Part shown: positions 8,014 through 17,064 of the stretch, in pieces
How the letters are laid out: each line of letters opens with the position of its first letter
Position numbering within the stretch: position 1 is the first letter of the stretch
Source of the DNA: JAWLDA01 sp041686855
GTDB taxonomy: Bacteria; Bacillota; Limnochordia; DTU080; RSA5
Assembly (NCBI GenBank): GCA_041686855.1
Contig: JAWLDA010000013.1
Span: 57,863-121,862 of the forward strand
Direction: 5' to 3'
DNA: 64,000 nucleotides
Program-made: the position numbers and the translations under genes
The notes under the pieces: generated by a model
The model's database searches: none
What the model saw: the letters and a program-made list of their open reading frames with translations, nothing else
What the model was told of the DNA's origin: nothing

Positions 8014-9360
8014 CTGGACTATATCGCCACCACTCCACAACAGGTAGAGCACATGCTCTCGGTGATCGGGGTCTCGTCGATCAGTGAGCTCTTCGCCGAT
8101 ATCCCCGAAGCGGTACGCGCAAAAGCGCCGCTCGATCTGCCCGAGGGGATGGCGGAAGCCACGCTCCTACAGCACATGATTGCCCTGGGCGCCAAAAATC
8201 AGAGCGCCGACGATCTCGTCTGCTTTGCTGGAGGAGGCGCCTACGACCATCTCATTCCAACAGCATTAAAGACAATTGTCTCACGCTCTGAGTTTTACAC
8301 GGCGTACACGCCTTACCAGGCCGAGATCAGTCAGGGTGTCTTGCAGACGATCTTCGAGTTTCAAACGCTCTTGTGCCAACTCACCGGCCTCGACGTTGCC
8401 AACGCTTCTGTCTATGAGGGAGCTTCGGCACTCGCTGAGGGGGCCATTATGGCGTGTTCGCACACAGGCAGGTCGCGTGTGCTGATAAGCGCCACCTGTC
8501 ATCCTGAGTACCGGCACGTTGTCCGGACATACCTGAGCCACCAGGGGATTGCCGTCGAGGAGATTCCGGCTCAAGACGGCGCGCTCAGTCTCGAGGCTTT
8601 ACAAGATATGATAGGTGACGACGTCGCCGGCGTCTTGGTGCAGCATCCCAACTTCTACGGACACCTTGAGTCGGTTCACCGCGTCAGCGAGGTTGTGCAC
8701 CAGCATGGAGCACTCTTTGTGGTCTCGGTCGACCCGATCTCCCTAGGCGTGTTGGAGCCTCCGGGGGCCTACGGCGCCGACATCGCCGTCGGAGAAGGCC
8801 AGTCGTTAGGGAACACGCTCTCGTACGGGGGGCCGTACCTCGGGTTCCTGGTTGCCAAAGAGAGCCTCGTTCGGCGAATTCCCGGGAGAATCGTTGGGCA
8901 GACCGTCGACGCTCAGGGACGTCGCGGGTTTACGCTGACGTTACAGGCGAGAGAGCAACATATTCGTCGTCAACGAGCTACCTCCAACATCTGCACCAAC
9001 CAGGCCTTGAACGCCCTTTGCGCCACTGCGTATTTGGTGTTGGTTGGAAAAGAAGGGCTGCGGGAGGCGGCGTACCTCTCACTTCAGAAGGCTCATTACT
9101 TAGAGCGAGAATTGCGGGGGCGCGCCGGTGTACGCCGTCTGGCGGATCGGCCATTCTTTAAGGAGTTTGCCGTACAGACGGGGGAGGATCCCCATGAGCT
9201 GGACAAGCGACTATTGTCGGCGGGATTCTTTGCCGGCCCGCACTTTGCTCATGTCGGCCTCCAACCCGAGGACGGCCTCATCGTCTGTGCCACCGAGGCG
9301 AGAACGAAGGACGAAATTGACCGCTTTGTGGACGTCATAGGAGTGCATGCTGATGGCTGA
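8014..9360 (+). CDS. gcvPA: Glycine dehydrogenase (decarboxylating) subunit 1, CTG start
   Basis: N-terminal half of the two-subunit PLP glycine decarboxylase (P protein). The first ATG in frame is at 8053, but the conserved family N-terminus begins 13 codons earlier, with L-D-Y-I-A-T-T-P before VIGVSSISELFADIP. The only start-like codon there is CTG at 8014, and GGGGAGG sits 8 bases before it (overlapping the end of gcvH). With this start the protein has 448 residues, the usual size for the subunit. Further conserved parts are FAGGGAYDHLIP, YTPYQAEISQG and NVYEGASA-like NASVYEGASA. It overlaps gcvPB by 8 bases. Confidence 0.95.
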   Translation: MDYIATTPQQVEHMLSVIGVSSISELFADIPEAVRAKAPLDLPEGMAEATLLQHMIALGAKNQSADDLVCFAGGGAYDHLIPTALKTIVSRSEFYTAYTPYQAEISQGVLQTIFEFQTLLCQLTGLDVANASVYEGASALAEGAIMACSHTGRSRVLISATCHPEYRHVVRTYLSHQGIAVEEIPAQDGALSLEALQDMIGDDVAGVLVQHPNFYGHLESVHRVSEVVHQHGALFVVSVDPISLGVLEPPGAYGADIAVGEGQSLGNTLSYGGPYLGFLVAKESLVRRIPGRIVGQTVDAQGRRGFTLTLQAREQHIRRQRATSNICTNQALNALCATAYLVLVGKEGLREAAYLSLQKAHYLERELRGRAGVRRLADRPFFKEFAVQTGEDPHELDKRLLSAGFFAGPHFAHVGLQPEDGLIVCATEARTKDEIDRFVDVIGVHADG

Positions 9361-10822
9361 GACCGTACCTGTCATTTTTGAGGAAGGTTCACCGCAGCGG
9401 CGCGGCTACCGATTTCCCAAGTGTGACGTGCCTGAGATCCCACTCGAAGAGGCGATCCCGACCGAACACATCCGCAAGGAGCCCGCCCCGCTCCCTGAGG
9501 TGAGCGAGTTGCAGGCCGTTCGTCACTTTGTCCGTCTCTCCCGACTCAACTATGCAGTCGACGTTGGTTTCTACCCTCTGGGCTCTTGTACGATGAAGTA
9601 CAATCCCAAGGTGAACGAAGAGGCGGCCTCAATGCCTGGGTTTAGTCGCCTGCATCCGTATCAGCCGTTCGAGACGGTCCAGGGAGCACTCGAACTCATG
9701 TACCACCTGGAACGGTTTCTTTGTGAGATTGCCGGTCTCCACCGCGCCACGTTGCAACCGGCTGCGGGCGCGCACGGAGAGCTTGTCGGTTTAATGCTGA
9801 TGCGGGCGTATCATGACCAAAAGGGTGAAGGAAGCACTCGACGGAAAGTGCTGATTCCCGACGCTGCCCACGGTACGAATCCGGCCAGCGCGGCGATGTG
9901 TGGATACCAAGTGGTCGAGATCCCGACCGATCGTCGTGGTGGCATGGATTTAGAGGCATTGCGCAAGGCGGTCGGCCCGGACACGGCGGGGCTGATGCTC
10001 ACAAACCCCAACACGTTGGGTCTCTTCGATGAGCAGATTCACCAGCTGGCGGAGTTGGTGCATGACGCGGGCGGACTCCTGTACTACGACGGCGCCAACG
10101 CCAACGCCATTTTGGGTATCTCACGTCCCGGCGATATGGGGTTTGACATCGTCCACTTCAACCTACATAAGACCTTCTCCACGCCGCACGGTGGCGGGGG
10201 TCCGGGCGCCGGGCCTGTGGCGGTATCAAAGGAATTGGCCCAGTTTCTCCCGGTCCCGGTCGTCGACAAAACGGAGAGCGGTTACACCCTCAACTACAAT
10301 CTACCCAACACGATCGGTCGCGTTCGCTCGTTCTACGGCAACTTCGGCATGCTCGTTCGAGCCTACGCCTACATTCGCACCCATGGGCCCGACGGCCTTC
10401 GGCGCGTGAGCGAACACGCTGTATTGCATGCCAATTATCTTATGCGAAAGCTGCAACCGTACTTTGATCTGCCGTTCGACCGGCACTGCAAGCACGAGTT
10501 CGTCCTCTCGGGCCGGCGCCAAAAAAGGAACGGCGTCCGGACGCTCGACATGGCCAAGCGCCTTCTCGACTACGGTATTCATTCGCCGACGGTGTACTTC
10601 CCACTCATCGTGGACGAGGCGATCATGATTGAGCCGACCGAGACGGAACCGATCGAAGCGCTCGACGAATTCGTCGAGGCGATGATAGCGATCGCGCAAG
10701 AGGCCCAAGAGGAGCCAGAGCGCGTCAAGGGCGCTCCTCATCATACCGTCGTGGGTCGGCTCGATGAGACACGGGCGGCACGCCAACCCGTGTTGCGTTG
10801 GCGTTCACCCGACTGTGTTTGA
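9353..10822 (+). CDS. gcvPB: Glycine dehydrogenase (decarboxylating) subunit 2
   Basis: The C-terminal, catalytic half of the P protein (489 residues). It decarboxylates glycine with PLP and loads the aminomethyl group onto GcvH. The PLP lysine lies in HFNLHKTFSTPHGGGGPG at about residue 273. GFYPLGSCTMKYNPKVNE and PDAAHGTNPASAAMCGY are further signatures. Of two possible starts, ATG 9353 has AGGAG 9 bases upstream, while 9347 would be too close, so 9353 is used. It overlaps the last codons of gcvPA, implying coupled translation. No gcvL/lpd (L protein) gene lies in the window. Confidence 0.96.
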   Translation: MAETVPVIFEEGSPQRRGYRFPKCDVPEIPLEEAIPTEHIRKEPAPLPEVSELQAVRHFVRLSRLNYAVDVGFYPLGSCTMKYNPKVNEEAASMPGFSRLHPYQPFETVQGALELMYHLERFLCEIAGLHRATLQPAAGAHGELVGLMLMRAYHDQKGEGSTRRKVLIPDAAHGTNPASAAMCGYQVVEIPTDRRGGMDLEALRKAVGPDTAGLMLTNPNTLGLFDEQIHQLAELVHDAGGLLYYDGANANAILGISRPGDMGFDIVHFNLHKTFSTPHGGGGPGAGPVAVSKELAQFLPVPVVDKTESGYTLNYNLPNTIGRVRSFYGNFGMLVRAYAYIRTHGPDGLRRVSEHAVLHANYLMRKLQPYFDLPFDRHCKHEFVLSGRRQKRNGVRTLDMAKRLLDYGIHSPTVYFPLIVDEAIMIEPTETEPIEALDEFVEAMIAIAQEAQEEPERVKGAPHHTVVGRLDETRAARQPVLRWRSPDCV

Positions 10823-10869
10823 GGAATAATGTATGGGGTAGCGCGATTTCCTTTGGGGGAACGATGCTC

Positions 10870-11817
10870 ATGAAGACGCGATGGCGACTCGTTCGCTCCG
10901 GGCACTTGCCGGGCGCGATGAATATGGCGATTGACGAAGCGATACTGCGCAGCGTAGCAAATGGCGACGCACCACCTACTCTGCGTTTTTACGGTTGGGA
11001 TCCACCGGCGGTCTCTGTTGGGTACTTTCAAAATGCGAGTAAGGAAGTGGACCGCGCCGCTTGTGAGAGTGTGGGTGTCGACGTCGTACGACGGCCCACG
11101 GGTGGCCGGGCGGTTTTACACGACGTTGAAGTGACGTACTCCCTGGTAGCGCCAGAGGAGAATCCCGTCATCCCCAAGGGGATCACGGAGTCGTACCGTG
11201 CGATTAGCGAGGGTATGGTCCACGGGTTCGTGCAAATCGGCTTGGACGCGAAGATGGTCTCGTTGCGCAAACGGCGTCTCTCCCAGTCGGGGAGGTCCGA
11301 GCCTAGCGAGGCTGAGGGAGACGAGAACAGCGCAGATGCGCACCAATCAAGCCGTTATCAAGTGACCATCGACGCGCCCGATCGTCAGAACGCCTCTGCC
11401 GCGTGCTTTGACGCGCCCTCGTGGTACGAGGTGACGGTCGATGGGAAAAAGATCGTGGGTAGCGCTCAGATGCGGCGGATGGGCGTCCTGTTGCAGCATG
11501 GCTCCATCCCACTTGAACTCCAAGAGGATAAGCTCTTTACGTGTTTGAAGTTTCAAAGCTCCGAGGCCCGGGAGCGTGCCAAGGAGATCTTCCGCACAAA
11601 AGCTACCTCGATCAGAGCGGCTTTGGGGCGCCCCATCTCGTTTATGGAAGTGTGCGATGCTGTTGTCGGTGGCCTACAGGAGGTTCTCGGTGTCGAGATT
11701 GCCGTCGACGAGCTCACTTCTCAGGAGAAAGATGTGGCCAAAAAGTTGGCCGAGCAGAAGTACGCGCACTTAGACTGGCAACGAAACGAAAAGGCTGAGG
11801 AGTTTCAGACTGCGTGA
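10870..11817 (+). CDS. lipM: Octanoyltransferase LipM-like (lipoate biosynthesis)
   Basis: A 315-residue member of the biotin/lipoate protein ligase family. LipM moves octanoate from ACP to GcvH in Firmicutes. RRPTGGRAVLHD (about residues 74-85) is the acyl-binding loop, and Lys194 lies in VDGKKIVGSAQMRR. Cys179 in CFDAPSWYEV sits where LipM has its catalytic cysteine, which speaks against an ATP-using lipoate ligase. The start at 10870 is preferred because GGGGGA lies 9 bases before it; the in-frame ATG at 10864 would be only 3 away. A hydrophilic insert of about 35-40 residues (roughly 134-174) makes it longer than usual. It follows gcvPB by 47 bp, and its stop overlaps the pheA start by 4 bases. 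Confidence 0.88.
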   Translation: MKTRWRLVRSGHLPGAMNMAIDEAILRSVANGDAPPTLRFYGWDPPAVSVGYFQNASKEVDRAACESVGVDVVRRPTGGRAVLHDVEVTYSLVAPEENPVIPKGITESYRAISEGMVHGFVQIGLDAKMVSLRKRRLSQSGRSEPSEAEGDENSADAHQSSRYQVTIDAPDRQNASAACFDAPSWYEVTVDGKKIVGSAQMRRMGVLLQHGSIPLELQEDKLFTCLKFQSSEARERAKEIFRTKATSIRAALGRPISFMEVCDAVVGGLQEVLGVEIAVDELTSQEKDVAKKLAEQKYAHLDWQRNEKAEEFQTA

Positions 11818-12674
11818 ACATCGGTTATCTTGGACCTCAAGGCACCTTTACAGAACAGGCGGCGCGGCGCTACCTCGAGGATCGCCCCTCGCTTAAACGC
11901 CAGGCTGTGTTGCAGCCCTTTCGGACGATCCCCGATCTGTTGCGCGAGGTAGCGGCGGGCCGCTTAGATGTGGGTGTGGCGCCGATTGAGAACGCCATCG
12001 AAGGCTCGGTCTCGGTCACACTCGACGCCTTGATCCACGAAGTGGACCTCAAGATTATTGCTGAGATTGTTCAGCCGGTGGTCCATCATCTGATGGTAAA
12101 GCCGGGGACTCTCACCTCGGAAATTGAAGCGATTATTTCCCATCCGCAGGCCCTAGCTCAATGCAGAAGGAGCTTGGACAAGCTTGTGCCCGGAGTGGAA
12201 CAGTTTGCAGCGACCAGCACGGCCGAGGCGGCACAACACGTCGCATCGGCGGAACGAATGATGGCGGCCATCGGAACAGCGCTCGCGGCTGAGCTGTACG
12301 GGCTAGAGATTGTTCAGAGCCACCTCGAAGACTTCAGTGGGAATGCTACTCGCTTTGTGGCAGTAGGACGCGAGAGTGGGCCGCGTTCCGGGCGCGATAA
12401 GACGAGTGTTGTCTTCGCCTTTCGTAAAGATCGGCCAGGTAACCTACACCGGGCGCTTGGCAGCTTTGCCGACAGAGAGATCAATTTGACCAAGTTGGAA
12501 TCCCGCCCGGCCAAGCAAAGTTTAGGTGAGTACTTATTCTTGGTGGACATGGAGGGCCACGTGTCGGACACCCCGGTGCGGGCCGCCCTTAACGAGATTC
12601 GCGAATTATGCGCATTTTTTAAGATACTCGGCTCCTTCCCACGGGTCGACTACCACACCGCCCCTCCTCAATAG
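11814..12674 (+). CDS. pheA: Prephenate dehydratase
   Basis: A 286-residue monofunctional enzyme that converts prephenate to phenylpyruvate in phenylalanine synthesis. The N-terminal domain starts NIGYLGPQGTFTEQAA and includes GVAPIENAIEGSV and ATSTAEAAQHV, where the TxST motif is catalytic. The C-terminal ACT domain carries DREINLTKLESRPAK, the phenylalanine-binding ESRP motif for feedback inhibition. The GTG start overlaps the lipM stop as GTGA. No chorismate mutase domain is fused. Its place after lipM is by coupling rather than shared pathway. Confidence 0.95.
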   Translation: MNIGYLGPQGTFTEQAARRYLEDRPSLKRQAVLQPFRTIPDLLREVAAGRLDVGVAPIENAIEGSVSVTLDALIHEVDLKIIAEIVQPVVHHLMVKPGTLTSEIEAIISHPQALAQCRRSLDKLVPGVEQFAATSTAEAAQHVASAERMMAAIGTALAAELYGLEIVQSHLEDFSGNATRFVAVGRESGPRSGRDKTSVVFAFRKDRPGNLHRALGSFADREINLTKLESRPAKQSLGEYLFLVDMEGHVSDTPVRAALNEIRELCAFFKILGSFPRVDYHTAPPQ

Positions 12675-12695
12675 ACATTCACAGGTTTGCCACAA

Positions 12696-12705
12696 TGTGA
12701 TCACA
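12696..12705. promoter_or_regulatory. Perfect 10-bp palindrome TGTGATCACA upstream of a binding-protein gene
   Basis: TGTGATCACA is a perfect inverted repeat 191 bases before the solute-binding protein start. The half-site TGTGA recalls CRP-type sites, but the 6-base spacer of CRP is missing. The intergenic region from 12675 to 12896 also holds a TATACT hexamer near 12770. It may be an operator; the regulator is unknown. Confidence 0.3.
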
Positions 12706-12896
12706 CCGTACCCATACGTGACACTCGCATTTCCGCGTGCGGGGCGAAACGGGAACGATAGGTTACGGATATACTCTGTTTCGCTAAAAACACAGGTAAA
12801 ACAGAAAAGATGGAACACTTTGCAGGTGGGTCCGTCGTGCAGGATAAATATTCAGACAGTTGGGCAGGTGAGAGATCCAAGTTAGGAGGATGAGCG

Positions 12897-14198
12897 GTGC
12901 AACGTGTGAACGGAACGATGCTTGCAACAACACTTGTCGTTTTGATCACCGTACTCGGTGCGGTGACCGGCTTGGGCGCGGCAGAGACTGTCATTCAGCA
13001 CTACAACAATAGCGCACACGGTCCGGCATGGACGGCTTGGCTCAAAGAGCAGGCGGAAGTGTTCGCAGCGCAGAATCCGGGCATGAAAGTGGAGATAATC
13101 CCGGGGCCAAGCTCCGCCGAGGAGTTCCTTACGGTGATTGCCGGGGGTACATCTCTTGATGTTGCGGAGCTCACCCTGCGGATCGCGGCATCGGTTGCCG
13201 CAGAGGGTGTGTATCTCGACCTGCGCCCTTACCTCGAGCGGAGTAGCGTGCTCTCCCTCAACGATTACGTACCCGTGGCCCAACGGGCCGTCACGCGCTC
13301 AGACGGCACAATCTTTGGCGTTCCCGTCGACCTTTACCTGGTACCGACACATTACCATGTTGACATGTTTGCTGCTCGGGGACTTGTCACACCATCCGAG
13401 TTGGGCGAAGAGTGGAACTTTGCTGCGGCGCTCGCCGCGTCAAAGCGGCTGACCCTCGACAAAAACGGGGACGGCGTGCCTGAGGACTGGGGCACCCACA
13501 ACCCGCACACGCTTTGGGTGTATCGAAACGCCTTTGAGAACCGCGGCGCTGAGATGTTTGATCGGGATACCAATCCGACACGCAGTCTCCTCAACACACC
13601 CGAGGTGGTGAGAGCGCTGGAGTGGTTGGCCGAGTTAAATACGGTGCATGGAGTGGCTAATCCGGACTCGGGCTCTTATAGCGGCGAGTTTCCACAGGGC
13701 ATATATGGCTGGAGTTTGGGCACTGGGCCTAACACCGGAAAGATTCTTATCGATGCTGAAGCCAGCTTCCGATGGGGTGTCGCTCTCCCGGTCGGTGACG
13801 TTCGACAGGGATCGTACACGGCGGTAAACAGCTTCCAAATCCCCAGAACATCCGCAAACCCCGAGGCCGCTTGGAAGTGGATCGAGTTCTTGCTCGCCTC
13901 AGAAGAGTCGTGGGCGTCGTACATCACTGCCACCGGTCGATTACCGGCCAGTGAGAAAGTGATGCCGATGTGGTTGGAGTCGATCACTAGCCAACCCAAT
14001 CCGCCCGAAGGCGCTGAGAATTACATCAATGCGGCCATGCATCCCGATAACTATCTCGATATCCTCAGTCCTCTCTATGCACGGTTCTCTAGCCTCGCTG
14101 ATCCGCTGGTACGAGAAGTGATTAGCGGGGAACGGAGTGCCCGAGCGGCGCTCGAGGAGATTCACCAACAGATGACAGCGCTCTTTAACGAGGAGTAA
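12897..14198 (+). CDS. Extracellular solute-binding protein, family 1 (sugar ABC type)
   Basis: A 433-residue periplasmic or extracellular binding protein. The N-terminal hydrophobic segment (residues 8-26) ends in GLGAAET, a signal peptidase I type site; there is no lipobox cysteine. The mature part follows the MalE/UgpB pattern: LKEQAEVFAAQNPGMKVEI, GTSLDVAELTLRIAASVA, TIFGVPVDLYLVPTHYHVDMF, DKNGDGVPEDWGT and NPEAAWKWIEFLLASEESW. The GTG start has AGGAGG about 8 bases upstream. No permease or ATPase follows; the next gene is an esterase-like hydrolase. The ligand is probably a saccharide or derivative. Confidence 0.9.
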   Translation: MQRVNGTMLATTLVVLITVLGAVTGLGAAETVIQHYNNSAHGPAWTAWLKEQAEVFAAQNPGMKVEIIPGPSSAEEFLTVIAGGTSLDVAELTLRIAASVAAEGVYLDLRPYLERSSVLSLNDYVPVAQRAVTRSDGTIFGVPVDLYLVPTHYHVDMFAARGLVTPSELGEEWNFAAALAASKRLTLDKNGDGVPEDWGTHNPHTLWVYRNAFENRGAEMFDRDTNPTRSLLNTPEVVRALEWLAELNTVHGVANPDSGSYSGEFPQGIYGWSLGTGPNTGKILIDAEASFRWGVALPVGDVRQGSYTAVNSFQIPRTSANPEAAWKWIEFLLASEESWASYITATGRLPASEKVMPMWLESITSQPNPPEGAENYINAAMHPDNYLDILSPLYARFSSLADPLVREVISGERSARAALEEIHQQMTALFNEE

Positions 14199-14225
14199 AG
14201 AGAAAATCGTGATCCGTTGAACACG

Positions 14226-14270
14226 GGCCGTCTAGGGGGAGCATCGCGCTCCTCATTAGGCGGCCTCTTT
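14226..14270 (+). terminator. Stem-loop terminator after the solute-binding protein
   Basis: GGCCGTCTAGGGGGAGC pairs with GCTCCTCATTAGGCGGCC around an ATCGC loop, giving a long stem with a few wobbles. A short TCTTT follows. It lies 28 bases after the stop codon at 14198 and before the hydrolase ribosome site. Confidence 0.65.
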
Positions 14271-14321
14271 CGTGTTGTGAGCGCCGGAAGTACGGACGCC
14301 TCTTAAAGGAGTGATCTTTTC

Positions 14322-15506
14322 GTGAAACCTATGGACCCACAGATGACCACAACAGCCGCCTCCACGTCTCCCGAATCACACCTGGGCACGATGTGGCCGC
14401 TCATTCGAGAGTTGCAAAAGCACCAGCAACCTCGCCTGGCCTACCACCGGTGTAGAGGAATGTCCCTTATCGAATGGAAAGAGACGGCTCGGAAACAGTT
14501 GACCGCGAGTTTGAACTACTCTCCGCCCCCGTGCGACCTGAACGTTGAGGTCGTGGAGAGGGTTCAAAAAGAGGGGTATGAGCGTCGCTACATTCGCTTC
14601 TCCAGTGCCACATACAGCCGGATACCGGCGTACCTATTGGTGCCGAACAATCGACCAGGGCCGCTTCCGGGAGTGCTGGCCCTGCACGATCACAGCGGCT
14701 TCTTCAATTTCGGCAAGGAGAAACTGGTGGAAATAGAGGAGCCACACCCGTCCTTGACGGAGTTTAAAGAGCGGTCGTATAGTGGACGCTCCCTCGCTGA
14801 CGAATTGGCGAAACGCGGTTATGTGGTCCTCGTCATCGATGCGTTCTTTTGGGGAGAGCGCCGCATGCAGTTTGAGCACCCATGCGACGAACTCAAAAAG
14901 GAGATCGCCGGTCTCTCCCCCGAAGATCCTGTGTACGTCGCGCGAGTCAACCGGTTTTTGGGATCCAGGCGGACAGGGGCACTCAATAGCATGCTCGAAT
15001 TCTCCGGGACGAATTGGCTTGGGATCATGGTGCACGATGACCGGACAAGTCTTGATCTCCTCGCCGGTCTTCCCGAAGTCGATGAGGACCGAATCGGCGT
15101 GCTCGGTCTCTCCGTGGGTGGGTATCGGACCACTTACCTTGTAGGGGCGGACCCCCGAGTGAAGGCGGCCTGTATCGTGGGTTGGATGACAACGTTGGGG
15201 ACTTGCCCCCAGATCGACCATCCCGTCCACGTCGCCTTACCGGTGGCCGGAGGGCTGCACTCGTACCTGGATCACCCCGATGTAGCGACGCTCGGCGCCC
15301 CCGACTGCGCGCTTTACGTACTAAACTGTGCACGTGATCAATTGTTCACGTTTGAGGGAATGTGGGCCGCCGTCGAGAAGATTGAATCCGTGTACGAGGA
15401 TTTGGGAGACTTCGAACGCTTTAAATGTCAGTTTTTTGATGTCCCTCATCAGTTTAACGCCGAGATGCAGGATGAAGCCTTTGCTTGGCTTGGTCGTTGG
15501 CTTTAA
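14322..15506 (+). CDS. Alpha/beta hydrolase, acetyl-xylan-esterase/dienelactone-hydrolase-like
   Basis: A 394-residue alpha/beta hydrolase of the large esterase type (Abhydrolase_7-like). PGVLALHDHSGFF (near residue 121) forms the oxyanion region, GYVVLVIDAFFWGERR is a typical strand-turn, and LGLSVGGYRTTYLVGADPRV carries the nucleophile elbow G-x-S-x-G. A likely acid lies in LNCARDQLFTFEG and the histidine in DVPHQFN. No signal peptide is seen, so it probably acts on imported esters such as acetylated sugars. The GTG start has AAAGGAGTGAT upstream. It follows the binding protein and its terminator, and precedes a VOC protein by 37 bp. Confidence 0.8.
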   Translation: MKPMDPQMTTTAASTSPESHLGTMWPLIRELQKHQQPRLAYHRCRGMSLIEWKETARKQLTASLNYSPPPCDLNVEVVERVQKEGYERRYIRFSSATYSRIPAYLLVPNNRPGPLPGVLALHDHSGFFNFGKEKLVEIEEPHPSLTEFKERSYSGRSLADELAKRGYVVLVIDAFFWGERRMQFEHPCDELKKEIAGLSPEDPVYVARVNRFLGSRRTGALNSMLEFSGTNWLGIMVHDDRTSLDLLAGLPEVDEDRIGVLGLSVGGYRTTYLVGADPRVKAACIVGWMTTLGTCPQIDHPVHVALPVAGGLHSYLDHPDVATLGAPDCALYVLNCARDQLFTFEGMWAAVEKIESVYEDLGDFERFKCQFFDVPHQFNAEMQDEAFAWLGRWL

Positions 15507-15543
15507 GCGGTGAGAGTAGTCGTGGGAATTTGGAGGGAGAGCC

Positions 15544-15957
15544 GTGAAGACAAAGCTTGTTCACGTCGGAGTACGTGCGTCGAATCTCGACGCGACCATC
15601 CACTTTTGGCGGGATCTGTTGGGCCTCGAAGTCGTCGGAGAAGGGGAAGGCTACTTTGACCTCACCGACGGAGCGCACAACTTTCGCGTCTTTCAGCACA
15701 ACGGAGCCCTACGCCCGAAGCATGTGGGCGGGATGCTTGACTATCTGCACATTGGGGTGCGAGTCGGCAACCTCGAGGAGGCGTATAACCGCTTTGTGGC
15801 GGCAAACGTCCCCATCGAGGTCGACGACGTGTACGCCGGCAACGCCTACGATCCCAACAATCCGCCAAAGGAGTCCTTTAAGGTCTCCGACCCGGATGGC
15901 ATTGTAATCGACGTGACGGCCAGCGACGATCAGTGGCCGGGCGTCCCTAAGGCGTGA
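15544..15957 (+). CDS. VOC-family protein (glyoxalase/dioxygenase fold)
   Basis: A 137-residue vicinal-oxygen-chelate protein made of two beta-alpha-beta-beta-beta units. It opens KLVHVGVRASNLDATIHFWRDLLGLE, the second unit starts DYLHIGVRVGNLEEAYNRF, and it ends SDPDGIVIDVTA. His5, His79 and a C-terminal acidic residue are candidate metal ligands. VOC proteins include lyases, epimerases and dioxygenases, so the reaction cannot be named. GTG start with TGGAGGGAGA upstream. Its stop codon directly abuts the end of the convergent MocA-type gene. Confidence 0.85.
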   Translation: MKTKLVHVGVRASNLDATIHFWRDLLGLEVVGEGEGYFDLTDGAHNFRVFQHNGALRPKHVGGMLDYLHIGVRVGNLEEAYNRFVAANVPIEVDDVYAGNAYDPNNPPKESFKVSDPDGIVIDVTASDDQWPGVPKA

Positions 15958-17004
15958 TTATCCCTCGCACGGAATGCTGATCGCCTGACCCTGGTCGGCG
16001 GAGCGAAAGACTGCCTCTGTGAACTCCATATACCGGAGTCCATCATCAAATGAGGGGTTGGGATAGAGAATGGGAGAGTTTCTCCTGATCGCGTGAACGA
16101 AATCCCGCTCCGCCGTCCAAGTGGTCAATGCCTCCTGGGGAATCACGTGCCGTTCCCAGGCCGATCCATGGTTGACCCAAAGAGCAGGCTCGCCGATCAC
16201 ATGGCGGATCGACCCCTTGGTTCCGTGTAACTCGAAGGATTGTTCTTGGCTGCGCGTCACACCGCTGAAAAGGAGTGTCATCAGCCCGCCCTTTTGGCTT
16301 TCGGCGCTGATAGAGACGACGTCGGGGCGATCGACGTTCGCTAAGCGCCCTCCCTCACTAATCGGCCGTTGCCGCGTCACGGTGTGGGTTAGGGCTTGGA
16401 CGCGGCTAAAACTCCCCAACCACCGGTGCAGTGTTTCAACGAAGATTCCGAGGGTCAGGGTGTTTATTCCCGACAGGTGTCCCATCTGACGCCAGTGTAG
16501 AGAGGCCTGTGGATCAAGGTAGCCGCAGTCGCCGAGGAGCGCGACGCCGTGCGTAAATTCGCCGAGGATCTCCTCGTCAAACAGAAGTCGGCGCATGGCC
16601 CCGTCGACCGGCAAGCCAAGCGGTGAGAGGCACAGCTGCGCTTTCACCCCCTGACCCTGCACCGCATGGGCAGCTTCGACCATGGCACGAGCTTCGGTGA
16701 GGTTCATCGCCATCCGGGCTTGACAGAACGTGTGCTTCCCCGACTGGAGGGCGGCGATGGAGATCTCCTTATGGAGGTACGGCGGAGTGCAAATGAATAC
16801 CGCGTCGATCTCTGGGTCGTCGATGACCTCTTGCCACGTACCCACAACCTTGGGAATCTCCCACTCGTCGGCCACCTGACGGGCGGTCTCTCGTCGGCGG
16901 TTACACACCGCGACGATGTCGACGTCCGGGATCTCACGTAAGTTGGGTAGATGGCGCTTTTTAGCGATGCCACCTGCTCCGATGATGCCAATGCGAAGGG
17001 ACAC
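15958..17004 (-). CDS. Gfo/Idh/MocA-family oxidoreductase with altered EKP motif
   Basis: A 348-residue protein with a Rossmann domain (GIIGAGGIAKKRHLPNL at 6-22) and a C-terminal alpha/beta domain. Family members are NAD(P)-dependent sugar dehydrogenases or reductases. In place of the EKP motif, whose lysine is usually catalytic, residues 94-97 read CQAR followed by MAMNL. The gene may therefore work differently from a classical dehydrogenase. GTG start with AAAGGACGTGAG upstream. It is third in a minus-strand run, lactonase, SprT-like, MocA. Confidence 0.88.
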   Translation of the reverse strand: MSLRIGIIGAGGIAKKRHLPNLREIPDVDIVAVCNRRRETARQVADEWEIPKVVGTWQEVIDDPEIDAVFICTPPYLHKEISIAALQSGKHTFCQARMAMNLTEARAMVEAAHAVQGQGVKAQLCLSPLGLPVDGAMRRLLFDEEILGEFTHGVALLGDCGYLDPQASLHWRQMGHLSGINTLTLGIFVETLHRWLGSFSRVQALTHTVTRQRPISEGGRLANVDRPDVVSISAESQKGGLMTLLFSGVTRSQEQSFELHGTKGSIRHVIGEPALWVNHGSAWERHVIPQEALTTWTAERDFVHAIRRNSPILYPNPSFDDGLRYMEFTEAVFRSADQGQAISIPCEG

Positions 17005-17064
17005 TTAAGACTCACGTCCTTTGGTGTACTGTATTGACCGTGCTCTGGCACGAGGGCTCCCAAA

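Noticed and set aside
12696..12705. CRP binding site
   Set aside because: TGTGATCACA lacks the 6-base spacer of CRP sites; it is listed only as a palindrome.
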